The position numbers were made by a program, and so were the translations under genes. A stretch of 51,431 bases of DNA from Elusimicrobiota bacterium (lineage in GTDB: Bacteria > Elusimicrobiota > Elusimicrobia > UBA1565): positions 1-51,431 of the forward strand of contig JACPXC010000052.1 in assembly GCA_016196755.1 (NCBI GenBank). The letters are read 5' to 3'. Below the pieces are notes generated by a model that had not been told where the DNA came from, did not search any database, and worked only from the letters and a program-made list of their open reading frames with translations. Positions 39,749 to 47,764 of the stretch are shown one piece after another; within the stretch, counting starts at the first letter, position 1, and every line of letters starts with the position of its first letter.

Positions 39749-39764
39749 CCCGAGTTTACTCGGG
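39749..39764. promoter_or_regulatory. palindrome CCCGAGT-TT-ACTCGGG over a promoter
   Basis: A perfect 7-bp inverted repeat with a 2-base centre spans the -10 box TAAACT (39753-39758, minus) and the stop codon of the upstream MFS gene. The -10 ends 6 bases before the GTG at 39746. It could be an operator or a weak hairpin; there is no T-tract. Confidence 0.45.
39753..39758 (-). promoter_or_regulatory. -10 box TAAACT of the DUF4124-like gene
   Basis: TAAACT on the minus strand ends 6 bases before the GTG and begins with the TAA stop of the upstream gene. Confidence 0.5.
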
Positions 39765-41651
39765 ATTTTGCCGTTGCGCCAGGCGGCGCGTCACCCAGAG
39801 GCAGAGCGCCGCGAAGGGGATCATCGCGGCGGCGAGGACGACGAAGGGCGCCCAGCCGGTCAGCGTCGAGAACGCCAGCTTGGCGCCGTAGAGGGCGGCC
39901 ATTCCCACCAGCATCGACGCTCCCTCCATGAAGGCCGTGGCGTCGTCGACGGCGTCGGCCGGGGCCTGGGACTGGAAGTAGGACTCGGCCTTGAGCTTGG
40001 CCATGACCTGGGCCAGGCCGAACGGCAGGAGGGCCAGCGCCGCCAGAGTCATGGGCCCCCAGGCGGGCAAGGGCAGGGCCATCGCGGCGATGGCGATGAG
40101 CGATACGGAGCCCCAGGTCATCCAGCGCGTCAGCGAGGCCCCGAGGGCGCGGTGCTTTGCGGCCGCGTCGAGGCCTTCGAGGCCTCTGTGCTCGCGCATG
40201 ATGAGCAGGCTGGCACCCAGGCCTCCGAGGCTGAAGAAGCCGAACATGACGCCGGCGATCAGGGTGGCGGCCTCCTCGGCGCCCGGGCCGGCCACCAGCA
40301 GGGCGTAGGCCGGGCCGACGATCCAATAGAGCAGCGGGGTCATGATGTAGAAAAACGAGTAGGCCCAGAACGCGTCGCGGAGGTCGGGGCGCGTCCAGGT
40401 GATCACGGCGCCGCGGGTCAGGGAGCGCCAGAACCCCGCCAGGCCGCCCGCCGGGGTGTGGACGTCGGAGGCCAGCACGGCGGCGGCCTTGGCCGGGATC
40501 TTCAGGGTCAGGGCCACGATGAGCATCGCGGCGCCGGCGGCGACCGGAAAGGCGGCGAGGGCGGGCAAAAATCCCCAGGAGGCCACGGCCAGGCCGGTGA
40601 GGATCGGCACCGCGGTGGCGACGACCTCGATGACGAACTGGCGGGCGGCCTTGAAGCGCTCGAGGCTGGCCCGGTCCTGCTCGAGGATGATCGCCGGGAT
40701 GGCCTTCTCCACCGTGTAATTCATGCCGTAGAAGAAGGCGCCCACGACGGTAGCCGCCATCAGCGAGGGAACGGTCATGTGCCCGACGGCCAGGAAACCC
40801 GCCACCAGCGCGCCCGAGAGCAGGCGCGCCGCGGCGCTGCCGAGGAAGGCGCCCTTGAGGCCGAGCAGCCTGATCGCGAAGGGGGCCATGATGGCTCCCG
40901 CGAAATCGGCCAGCGAGGACCAGATGCCCATCTCGGCCGAGATCGACACGTCGCCGAAGACCTTCGCGATGAGCGGCGGCAGCCCCGCGCTCTGCGTCTC
41001 GTTGCCGATCTGCTCGACGGCCATCGCGGCCAGAAAGAAGGTTAGGACGGAGCCGAAGCCCAGCCAGCCGCGCGGGATCGGCGCGGGGGCCGGGACGGCT
41101 CCTTCCGGCTCGGCGAGGGCGGCGGCGGGGCGCGAGAGCTTCGGGGAGTCGAAGCCGCGGGCTTCGAGCACCGGCACGGCGTCCGGGCCGGGAGAGCGGA
41201 GGCCGAAGGCGGCGCGCAGCTCGGCGAAGCGCGTCTTTACGGCGGCGCGCGCGGCGGCCGGCACGGCGGCGGCGGGCCGTTCCGCGGCGACGTCTGCGAA
41301 AGACGGCAGGGACTTGGCTCGAGGCGGAGCGAGGGAGGGCGTCGGCAGGGCCGCGGCGACGGGGACGGCGTAGGCGCCGGCGGCCGGCAGGGCGGCGGAC
41401 GCCAGAGGGGCGACGACGCGCGGCGCAACCGCCGAGGGAGTCGGGAGGCTGGGGCTCAGGGACGGCGCGCCCGGCAGCGACAGCGTCCCGCCGCTGAGCC
41501 CGACGGGCCGGAGCGCCGCGGGGACGGCGCGGACCGGCGCCGAAATCGGGGCCGCGGCGGCCGCGCGCGCCGCGGCCAGCTGCGCCCAAGCGCCGGAGGG
41601 GAACGCCGCGGCGAGGAGCAGCCCGCTCAGCAGAGCGGACAGCGCTCGCAT
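39756..41651 (-). CDS. MFS transporter with long Ala/Pro/Ser presequence
   Basis: A 631-residue protein. Residues 1-24 are a signal peptide (ALLSGLLLAAAFPSGAWAQ) and residues of about 25-185 are Ala/Pro/Ser/Leu-rich low complexity ending in a short charged segment. A twelve-helix MFS domain follows (about 190-625; FLGSAAARLLSGALVAGF, TVEKAIPAIILEQDRASLERFKAARQ are described segments typical of the fold). A classical MFS has no cleavable signal peptide, so the N-terminus is unusual. It begins 1 base after the stop of the amidohydrolase gene and is last of a three-gene unit. Substrate unknown. Confidence 0.82.
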   Translation of the reverse strand: MRALSALLSGLLLAAAFPSGAWAQLAAARAAAAAPISAPVRAVPAALRPVGLSGGTLSLPGAPSLSPSLPTPSAVAPRVVAPLASAALPAAGAYAVPVAAALPTPSLAPPRAKSLPSFADVAAERPAAAVPAAARAAVKTRFAELRAAFGLRSPGPDAVPVLEARGFDSPKLSRPAAALAEPEGAVPAPAPIPRGWLGFGSVLTFFLAAMAVEQIGNETQSAGLPPLIAKVFGDVSISAEMGIWSSLADFAGAIMAPFAIRLLGLKGAFLGSAAARLLSGALVAGFLAVGHMTVPSLMAATVVGAFFYGMNYTVEKAIPAIILEQDRASLERFKAARQFVIEVVATAVPILTGLAVASWGFLPALAAFPVAAGAAMLIVALTLKIPAKAAAVLASDVHTPAGGLAGFWRSLTRGAVITWTRPDLRDAFWAYSFFYIMTPLLYWIVGPAYALLVAGPGAEEAATLIAGVMFGFFSLGGLGASLLIMREHRGLEGLDAAAKHRALGASLTRWMTWGSVSLIAIAAMALPLPAWGPMTLAALALLPFGLAQVMAKLKAESYFQSQAPADAVDDATAFMEGASMLVGMAALYGAKLAFSTLTGWAPFVVLAAAMIPFAALCLWVTRRLAQRQNPE

Positions 41652-41652
41652 C

Positions 41653-43332
41653 TTAAGGTTCGAGCGCTCGTTCGTAGACGGCCTTGCCGTCGAAGACGGT
41701 CATGTCGACCTTGACGGACATCAGGTCCTTGCCCGACACCGCGAACAGGTCTTTCTCGAAGACCACGAGGTCGGCGCGCTTGCCGGGCTCGATCGAGCCC
41801 AGGTCCTTGGCCCAGCCGGCGGCGCGCGCCGGGGAGAGCGTGTAGTTGACGATGGTTTCCTCTAGGCCGAGCCTCTCCTCGGGGACCCAGCCGCCCGCGG
41901 GCTTGCCGTCGAGGTGCAGGCGCGTCGTGGCGGCGAAGAGGCCCCAGCGCGGGTCGAGCGGCATGACCGGCCAGTCGGTACCGAAGACGACCAGGGCGCC
42001 GGAGGCGCCGAGGCTGCGCCACGGGAAGCCCCAGCGGATGCGCGTGCCGACGCGGTCGAAGTTGTAGTTCTGGGACTCCAGGTCGTAGGTGATGTGGCTG
42101 GGCTGGAGCGAGGCCACGACGCCGCCGGCGGCGAATGCCGGGATGTCGGCCTCGCGCGTCACCTCGATGTGGTCGACGCGGCAAGCCGCCGCGCCGTCAG
42201 GGTAGCCCGCCTTGGGGCCGGCGCAGACGTCGAGCGCCTGGCGCACGGCGCGGTCGCCGATGGCGTGCAAGACGAGCTGGAAGCCCATAGCGCGCCCGCG
42301 CTCGACTAAGGCCTTGAGCTTCGCGTCGGTGTAGAGCAGGTCGCCCTTGGTCTTGGGGTCGTCGGTGTAGGGCGCAAAGAGCGCCGCGGTGCGCGCGCTG
42401 ATGACGCCGTCGAGGAAGCCCTTGAGGGCGAGGAACTGGAAGCGGTCGGCCGGAAGGTCGGCGAACTTCGCCTTGAGCGCCGCGAAGGGCTCGGGTTCCT
42501 CGAGCGGGCCCCACACCGCGTAGCGCGCCGTCATCTCGCCGGCCTTGGCCAGCTCGCGCCAGGCCTCGAGCTGGGCCTCGGGCTGGACGTCGAGCAGGCC
42601 CTGGAACGAGGTCACGCCGTGCTCACGGGCCAGCGCCAGGGCGCGGCGCAGGGCCGCCTTGAGCTCGTCTTTGGCCGGCTCCGGGAACGGCACGACCTTG
42701 CGCTGGGCCTCCATCGACGAGTCGTGCAGCTCGATTATGCCGTCGGCCTCGCCGGCTGCGTCGCGATGGATCTGGCCGTGGGCGGGGTCGGGGGTGCCGC
42801 CGCCGATGCCGGCCAGCGCCAGCGCCTTGCTGTTGACCCAGAACAGGTGCTCGTCGACGTGCATCAGGATGACGGGGCGGTCCGGGAAGACGGCGTCCAA
42901 GTCCTTGTTGGTCGGATAGCGCCGCCCCGGGAAGGCGGTGTGGTCCCAGCCGCGGCCCATCACCCAGTCCTTGCCGGGGTGCTCCTTGAGGTAGGCGCGC
43001 AGGCGCTCCTGGACGTCCTCCACCGAGCGCACTCCGTCGAGGTTGGCCTGACCCATCGACAGGGCGCCCTTCATGAAATGGACATGGGAGTCGTGGAAGC
43101 CGGGCACGACGGCCCGGCCGGCCAACTCGACGACCCGCGCGGCCGAAGCGTCCCAGCCGGCGGCGTCCTTGAGGCTTCCGACCTTGAGGATGCGGCCGCC
43201 GCCCACCGACACCGCCTCGGCGTAGCGTCCCGGTCCCAGGAAGACCTTGCCGCCGCGGAGGATCATCTCGGGGCGCGTTTCGGCGGCTTGCGCGGCCGAG
43301 GCCAAAGCCAGTACCAGCGCCGCGAGCCTCAC
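41653..43332 (-). CDS. secreted YtcJ-like metal-dependent amidohydrolase
   Basis: A 559-residue amidohydrolase-superfamily protein with a signal peptide (VRLAALVLALASAAQA). The metal-site motif is GFHDSHVHF (usual H-x-H; here H-D-S-H-V-H), with further conserved blocks GRGWDHTAFPGRRYPTNKDLD, VILMHVDEHLFWVNSKAL, LHAIGDRAV, RVDHIE and FGTDWPVMPLDP. These are the hallmarks of the YtcJ branch, whose substrates are mostly unknown N-acyl or amide compounds. The GTG start overlaps the TGA of the MFS-GNAT gene (GTGA). The frame is open far upstream to 44385, but that part is a shadow of the MFS-GNAT gene. Confidence 0.88.
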   Translation of the reverse strand: MRLAALVLALASAAQAAETRPEMILRGGKVFLGPGRYAEAVSVGGGRILKVGSLKDAAGWDASAARVVELAGRAVVPGFHDSHVHFMKGALSMGQANLDGVRSVEDVQERLRAYLKEHPGKDWVMGRGWDHTAFPGRRYPTNKDLDAVFPDRPVILMHVDEHLFWVNSKALALAGIGGGTPDPAHGQIHRDAAGEADGIIELHDSSMEAQRKVVPFPEPAKDELKAALRRALALAREHGVTSFQGLLDVQPEAQLEAWRELAKAGEMTARYAVWGPLEEPEPFAALKAKFADLPADRFQFLALKGFLDGVISARTAALFAPYTDDPKTKGDLLYTDAKLKALVERGRAMGFQLVLHAIGDRAVRQALDVCAGPKAGYPDGAAACRVDHIEVTREADIPAFAAGGVVASLQPSHITYDLESQNYNFDRVGTRIRWGFPWRSLGASGALVVFGTDWPVMPLDPRWGLFAATTRLHLDGKPAGGWVPEERLGLEETIVNYTLSPARAAGWAKDLGSIEPGKRADLVVFEKDLFAVSGKDLMSVKVDMTVFDGKAVYERALEP

Positions 43333-45857
43333 TTGAGCCCCCGGACATCGAACTCGATGCGGATCCAGCGCTCGCCGGCCACGTAGGCGGTGTCCATGAC
43401 CTGGGATTTGATCGGGATGTACTTGGCCATGGCTTCGTAGAACGGAAGGGCCGAGGGATGTCCCGGGAGGTCGTCGGCGATGACGTGCAGGGTGAGGGCG
43501 TCGGCGACCTGGGCCGCGCGGCGTGCCGCCTCGAACAGGAGTTCCTTGCCGAGGCCCTTCACCGCCACGTCCTTGCGCGAGGCCATGTAGCCGATGTAGG
43601 TGTAGCCCGGGAGGTTCACGGTCTCGCCGAAGTCGGTGGTGTAGTCGTGGTCGAGCATCAGGAAGGCGATCACGTTGCCGTTCACGTCGGTCTTGAGCAG
43701 GATGTTCTCGCCGGTCATCGCCAGGTAGGCGTCGAGGACGTCCATCCAGCGGCCGAACCCGCTGGCGATGCCGATCAGGCGGATCTGGGCGTTGAGCTCT
43801 TCCCGCGGACGGGACTTGGCCGCTACGGCCAAGGTCGTCAGGCCGGGGACGACCTCGCCGGCCTTGGGCAGGGCGTCGGGGGCGATGACACCGGGCGCCG
43901 GCGGCGGCAGGGAGAGCCGGCCGGCCAGGCGCATGACCAGGTAGGCCCCCGCGCTGGCCGCGGCCGCGACCGCCGCCAGGGCCGGCCAGGTCGGCACGAG
44001 TCCGGCCTGCGAGGTCTGGGAGAAATACTGGAACGCCGCCGCCAGCGGCAGGAAGGCCGCGGCGATCGCGAACATGGTCAGCGAGCGGACCAGGCCCAGG
44101 ACGGTGCCGCGGATGGCTTCGGGGGCCTCGTCGCGCACCAAGGTCTCCGACTGCACCATCGCGCCTGTGGCGCTCAGCCCCAGAGCGAACATCGCGGCCA
44201 GGGCCGGGATCAGACCAAGGCCGGGGAAGGCGGCGACCAAGGCCCAGGTCCCGAGCAGGGCGGCCGCGGAACCATAGAGCCAGTGGCGGGTCGAGAGGAA
44301 GAACAGTCGGCGCGCGGCGGCTGTGAGCTGGGTGGGCGGGACGGCGCCGAGGGCGTTGAGGCGCTCCGTGGCGCGGTTGGTCCAATACGAAGAGAGAACG
44401 CTGCCGGTGAAGCCGCCGGCGGAGTAGAGGCCCACGAGCCAGGCCATGACCGTGGTGGCCGCCGCCGGGGTTCCGCCCACGTAGAGCCCGACCGCGTAGC
44501 CGACGACCAGGTACAGGAAGAAGACCAGGGCCAGCGGGAAGCCCGCGCCCCAGGCCGCGCGCTGGAGGATCGGGTTCTCGCGCAGGGCCTTGGCCGCGCG
44601 GCCGAGCAGGGTGATGTCGAAGTCGGACTTCTGCTCGGGGACGCGGACCGCCAGGAAGGCCAGGACGGTGCCGAGCGCCAGGACGGCGGCGAAGGCCAGG
44701 AGCGCGGGACCGAAGCCCAGGCCGGCGATGAGTCCGGTCACGGCCACGGGGCCGAGGATGCCGATCGAGGACAGCACCCGCATCTGCCAGCTGCCGAAGC
44801 GGTTGAGCTTGTTGAGCTCGCCCCCGAAGAGCGCGCCGGGCAGCGCCGATTCGGCGACGCGGCTGACGCCGATGAAGAAGTACTCGAGGGCGAAGAGCCC
44901 GGCCAGCGCGGGCAGGCCCATCGACCCGGAGATGAACATGACCCCCAGCGCACCCGCGGCCGCCGTGCGCGCGGCCATCATCCCGACGTAGACGCTGCGC
45001 ACGCCGAACCTGTCGACCGCCAGGCCGCCGACGAGGTTCCCCACGCCGAGCGCGGCGGCCGAGGCCGCCGCTACGATCCCCATCGACATGAAGCCGTCGG
45101 ACAGCGCTTTGGTGAGGAGGGGGATCGCGAAGGCGGTGGCCTCGACCCAGAGCTCGCCGGCGAAGAAGCTCAGCAGGTAGCCGGTGACGGCGGGCGAGAA
45201 GAAGGGTTGGGGCGCCTGCGGCGCTGCGGGCTCGAGAGCTGCCTGGGGCGCGGACCGCGCGGCGGGTTCGAGCGTGGAGCGGTCGGCGGAGTCCGAGCCG
45301 GGGGCGGCCTGGACCGCGTTGTCGGCTCCGCGCGCGCGCGCGCCCGTAAAGAGACTCTCTAGGAGGGCGGGACGCGCGCCGACGGAAGCGCGGCCTAGCG
45401 ACTGGGCTCCCACCGAGAGGGCACCGAGCGAGGCGGAAGCCTTGGCGGCGACCAAGGCCTCGGAGGCGGCACTTCCTCGCGATAGCGCTCGTTCGGCGGC
45501 GCGCACGGGCGAAGCCGCGGCGGCGAGAGCCTGGGCAGCAGCAGCGGCGGGAGCTTCAGCGGGTACGGCGATCGAGGCGGCGGCGGCCGCCTGGGCAGGC
45601 GCGGCGCTTCGCGGCGGGACGGGGTTCGGGAGGGCGAGGGAGACTTGTACGGAAGGGGAGACGAGGGAGGCCGAGGGGCCCGACAACGCGGGGGCGGCGA
45701 GAGTTGAGGAGGGGGCGGCCACGGGCGCCACGCGGATTCCGGCGGCTCCAGTCGGGGCGGCGACCCGGCTGAACTGCGCCCAGGCTGGCCAGGCCGTGAA
45801 GAACAGGGATAACGACAATAACGAGGCGAACGCGGACCTGGTTCGATGCTCTGTCAT
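43329..45857 (-). CDS. MFS transporter fused to a C-terminal GNAT acetyltransferase domain, with long presequence
   Basis: An 842-residue protein of four parts: a signal peptide (SLLSLSLFFTAWPAWAQ), an Ala/Pro/Ser-rich region to about residue 225, a twelve-helix MFS domain (about 225-630), and a soluble domain of about 200 residues. The last has the GNAT pattern: YIGYMASRKDVAVKGLGKELLFEAARRA, with acetyl-CoA loop V-K-G-L-G-K near residue 767, then TLHVIADDLPG and SALPFYEAM. The GNAT part would sit in the cytoplasm if the MFS has an even number of helices. It heads a unit with the secreted amidohydrolase and a second MFS. Confidence 0.85.
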   Translation of the reverse strand: MTEHRTRSAFASLLSLSLFFTAWPAWAQFSRVAAPTGAAGIRVAPVAAPSSTLAAPALSGPSASLVSPSVQVSLALPNPVPPRSAAPAQAAAAASIAVPAEAPAAAAAQALAAAASPVRAAERALSRGSAASEALVAAKASASLGALSVGAQSLGRASVGARPALLESLFTGARARGADNAVQAAPGSDSADRSTLEPAARSAPQAALEPAAPQAPQPFFSPAVTGYLLSFFAGELWVEATAFAIPLLTKALSDGFMSMGIVAAASAAALGVGNLVGGLAVDRFGVRSVYVGMMAARTAAAGALGVMFISGSMGLPALAGLFALEYFFIGVSRVAESALPGALFGGELNKLNRFGSWQMRVLSSIGILGPVAVTGLIAGLGFGPALLAFAAVLALGTVLAFLAVRVPEQKSDFDITLLGRAAKALRENPILQRAAWGAGFPLALVFFLYLVVGYAVGLYVGGTPAAATTVMAWLVGLYSAGGFTGSVLSSYWTNRATERLNALGAVPPTQLTAAARRLFFLSTRHWLYGSAAALLGTWALVAAFPGLGLIPALAAMFALGLSATGAMVQSETLVRDEAPEAIRGTVLGLVRSLTMFAIAAAFLPLAAAFQYFSQTSQAGLVPTWPALAAVAAAASAGAYLVMRLAGRLSLPPPAPGVIAPDALPKAGEVVPGLTTLAVAAKSRPREELNAQIRLIGIASGFGRWMDVLDAYLAMTGENILLKTDVNGNVIAFLMLDHDYTTDFGETVNLPGYTYIGYMASRKDVAVKGLGKELLFEAARRAAQVADALTLHVIADDLPGHPSALPFYEAMAKYIPIKSQVMDTAYVAGERWIRIEFDVRGLK

Positions 45858-45865
45858 CGGGTCCC

Positions 45866-45871
45866 ATTATA
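45866..45871 (-). promoter_or_regulatory. -10 box TATAAT of the MFS-GNAT/amidohydrolase/MFS unit
   Basis: A perfect TATAAT on the minus strand ends 8 bases before the ATG at 45855-45857. Confidence 0.65.
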
Positions 45872-46126
45872 GGGAGGGGCACCGTAGGGCTCCATGGGTC
45901 CAACGTGCCGCCGCGCGGACGCAATGGGACTACGCCATGTTGGGCCTATGGACTACTCATGAACGCGGGTGCGGCGCGATACTCTGGCGCGAAGGCCGCT
46001 CGGCGGGTTCCATTCTTTGGGCCCTCGGCCCCATTCGAAACGGTGCCGTTTGGGGGTGACTGAATCCCGCGTCGGGGGACATCCTAGTTCCTGGAGGGGG
46101 TGTCGTAAGCCCCTGGAGGTAGGAAC
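45872..46126. other. intergenic region upstream of the secreted unknown gene
   Basis: A gap between divergent genes. It holds a perfect 14-base palindrome AAACGGTGCCGTTT (46038-46051) and two CTGGAGG repeats (46091-46097, 46113-46119). The second, GGAGGT, is the Shine-Dalgarno sequence 6 bases before the ATG at 46127. I see no clear -10/-35 pair on the plus strand and no riboswitch that I can name. Confidence 0.45.
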
Positions 46127-47149
46127 ATGAAGATGGCGATCATAATGGCTTCGGCCGTCGTGGCGCTCGCGGCCGGAGCCGCGCGCGCCGCGCAGCCGGA
46201 GGATGAAGCGGTGCTGCACGTCTACTCGACGGACGATGAGCTGTGGAGCATCGAGCTGGTGGAGGGGATCAACCCCACGCCGGGGTCCGAGCGCGTGCGG
46301 GCGACGGGAGCGGGCGAGCTGGCGGCGGTCCTGAGGCAGTACGCGCGAGCCGGCGTTCCGGTGCGCCGGCTGATCATCTCGGGCGACGGGGGCGGGTCGG
46401 GTCCGCTCATCACGCCGGAGTCGCTTCCGCGGCTGGCGGGGGCGGCGGGAGCGTTCGCTCCCGGGGCGGAGATCGTGTTTCACGCCAGCGGCGCGGCTCA
46501 AGGGGAGGAGGGCGTGGCCTTCCTGCGCCGCGCCGCCAAGACGCTGCTGCCCCGGGGCGGACGGATCGTAGCTCCGGCCGGCGACTACGTCCGGCCGTCG
46601 GTCCCGCAGCGTGCAGGCGCCGTCATCGCCGCGCCCGCGGCGGGGCTGCCGGGCATGGCGGCGGGCGCCGCGGCGCTCACCCAGGAGGGCGTCTCGCCGC
46701 TGGGCTATCTGCAGATCGAGGCCGACGGCCAGGGCGCGGTCTCGACGCGCTACCTGTTCCCGGGAGTGGGAGAGGCGCGCGAGCAGATCGTGCGCCAGCT
46801 CGAGCAGATCGGCGTCCCCCACGAGAAGACCCGGGCCGCGGCGCGCCTCATCGCCGATGTCGTCGGTCCGTGCGGCGTGAATGCGCCGGTGCTGGCGGCG
46901 GCGGACCTCGCTACCCTGCAAAAGGACATCGACGGCTGCCTGCGCATGGCCGCGCGGGCCGCGCAACGCGCGGCGCCCGCGGCTCAGGCCGTCCTGCCGT
47001 TTGTCGCTCCGGTACCGTACCTCGTGGGGCGGGCGGCCGGCGAAGGGTATTCGGGACAGGAGCCTTCGGCGGCCTCATGGATAGCACCCGGGCCGTACCT
47101 GGCCGGGCGGGCGGCGCGCACGGTCGCCGGCTGGTTCGGCGCCGAGTAG
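46127..47149 (+). CDS. secreted protein of unknown function, possible caspase/DUF4347-like fold
   Basis: A 340-residue protein with a signal peptide (MKMAIIMASAVVALAAGAARAA). Residues of about 80-160 read RRLIISGDGGGSGPLITPESL, then GAEIVFHASGAAQGEEGVAFL, then GGRIVAPAGDYV. The order is reminiscent of DUF4347/caspase-like domains (L-x-I-x-S-H-G, then a strand ending G-C), but the His and Cys of such enzymes are replaced (ISGDG, FHASG), so peptidase activity is unlikely. A C-terminal helical part has two cysteines and GPYLAGRAAR-type repeats (PVPYLVGRAAGE, PGPYLAGRAART). It has a strong Shine-Dalgarno sequence. Confidence 0.6.
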   Translation: MKMAIIMASAVVALAAGAARAAQPEDEAVLHVYSTDDELWSIELVEGINPTPGSERVRATGAGELAAVLRQYARAGVPVRRLIISGDGGGSGPLITPESLPRLAGAAGAFAPGAEIVFHASGAAQGEEGVAFLRRAAKTLLPRGGRIVAPAGDYVRPSVPQRAGAVIAAPAAGLPGMAAGAAALTQEGVSPLGYLQIEADGQGAVSTRYLFPGVGEAREQIVRQLEQIGVPHEKTRAAARLIADVVGPCGVNAPVLAAADLATLQKDIDGCLRMAARAAQRAAPAAQAVLPFVAPVPYLVGRAAGEGYSGQEPSAASWIAPGPYLAGRAARTVAGWFGAE

Positions 47150-47160
47150 ACCGGGAGACG

Positions 47161-47192
47161 GCCGGGACCGGGCCTGCGGGCCCGGTCCCGGC
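47161..47192. terminator. strong GC hairpin between convergent genes
   Basis: A perfect 13-bp stem (CCGGGACCGGGCC / GGCCCGGTCCCGG, extendable by one pair) with a 4-base loop lies between the stop codons of two convergent genes. There is no T-tract on either strand, so it may be a bidirectional pause or mRNA-end hairpin, not a classical intrinsic terminator. Confidence 0.6.
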
Positions 47193-47196
47193 AGGT

Positions 47197-47604
47197 CTAC
47201 GCGCTTCGCATCGCGTCGACGCCGTCGGCGACCACCTCGGTCGAGAACAGCGTGCCGGCGTTGAAGATCATCCCGACGCCGGGCGGCGTCACCGAGAGGA
47301 CCCATTCGAACTCGGTCTCCAGCGCGATCGGGTACTCCGCGGCATTCTTGGCGATAGCCAGCGAGCGCTCCTTGTGCGTGAAGACGCACAGGCCGGGCGC
47401 GCCGCCGGCGCCGTTGATGACGAGCGGGCGGATCCCGGCGCCCGTGCCTGGGGCTTCCTTCAGGAGGATGACGACCTTGGAGCGGCGCAGCTCGGCCTCG
47501 AACTGCTCGGGCGTCGACCCCCCCTTTACGAACGCCATGAGGGCGATCTCGAGCTTGTTGAGCGGCTTGGTGCCCATCAGGAGGAGCGATTGGAATATGC
47601 CCAT
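47197..47604 (-). CDS. SseB-family protein
   Basis: A 135-residue soluble protein. The segments LNKLEIALMAFVKGGSTPEQFEAEL, KVVILLKEAPG, GLCVFTHKERSLAIA and the C-terminal GVGMIFNAGT match the SseB N-terminal domain layout (F..L..s.v.v.l....g...l.vFTs.ea). The domain is widespread, often near secretion or immunity systems, with no fixed enzyme activity. I use the ATG at 47602-47604; TATAGT ends 8 bases upstream. A TTG three codons earlier is possible. Confidence 0.72.
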   Translation of the reverse strand: MGIFQSLLLMGTKPLNKLEIALMAFVKGGSTPEQFEAELRRSKVVILLKEAPGTGAGIRPLVINGAGGAPGLCVFTHKERSLAIAKNAAEYPIALETEFEWVLSVTPPGVGMIFNAGTLFSTEVVADGVDAMRSA

Positions 47605-47612
47605 ACGGGCCA

Positions 47613-47618
47613 ACTATA
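47613..47618 (-). promoter_or_regulatory. -10 box TATAGT of the SseB-like gene
   Basis: TATAGT on the minus strand ends 8 bases before the ATG at 47602-47604. Confidence 0.55.
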
Positions 47619-47670
47619 GGCGGAACCCTGCGGCGGTTCAAGAGGTGGTTGAAGGCGGGGTTAAAGCGGT

Positions 47671-47718
47671 TTTCTGCGTATAAAAATATCTATAAATAAT
47701 ATAGAAAAACTACTTAAG
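47671..47718. promoter_or_regulatory. AT-rich island between divergent genes
   Basis: About 45 bases almost free of G and C in a GC-rich sequence, with runs TATAAAAATATC and CTATA-AATAA-TATAG (imperfect palindrome, 47690-47704). It lies between the promoters of the SseB-like gene and the secreted Cys-His-Asp protein. It could be an UP element, a silencer-protein site or a curved DNA segment. Confidence 0.5.
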
Positions 47719-47728
47719 CCAGACCTCA

Positions 47729-47758
47729 TTGGCTGCTCTGAAGGGGACCGGCTATCCT
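47729..47758 (+). promoter_or_regulatory. promoter TTGGCT-18-TATCCT of the secreted Cys-His-Asp protein gene
   Basis: TTGGCT (47729-47734) and TATCCT (47753-47758) are 18 bases apart. The -10 ends 6 bases before the ATG at 47765, so the mRNA should be leaderless. Confidence 0.5.
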
Positions 47759-47764
47759 GAAGAC

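Noticed and set aside
43333-44385. Upstream extension of the amidohydrolase frame
   Set aside because: It is the +1 shadow of the MFS-GNAT gene; the GTG at 43332 starts a proper signal peptide.
45872-46126. Possible riboswitch in the long gap
   Set aside because: I compared it by eye with the c-di-GMP and cobalamin classes and found no conserved core; only a palindrome and a Shine-Dalgarno sequence can be supported.
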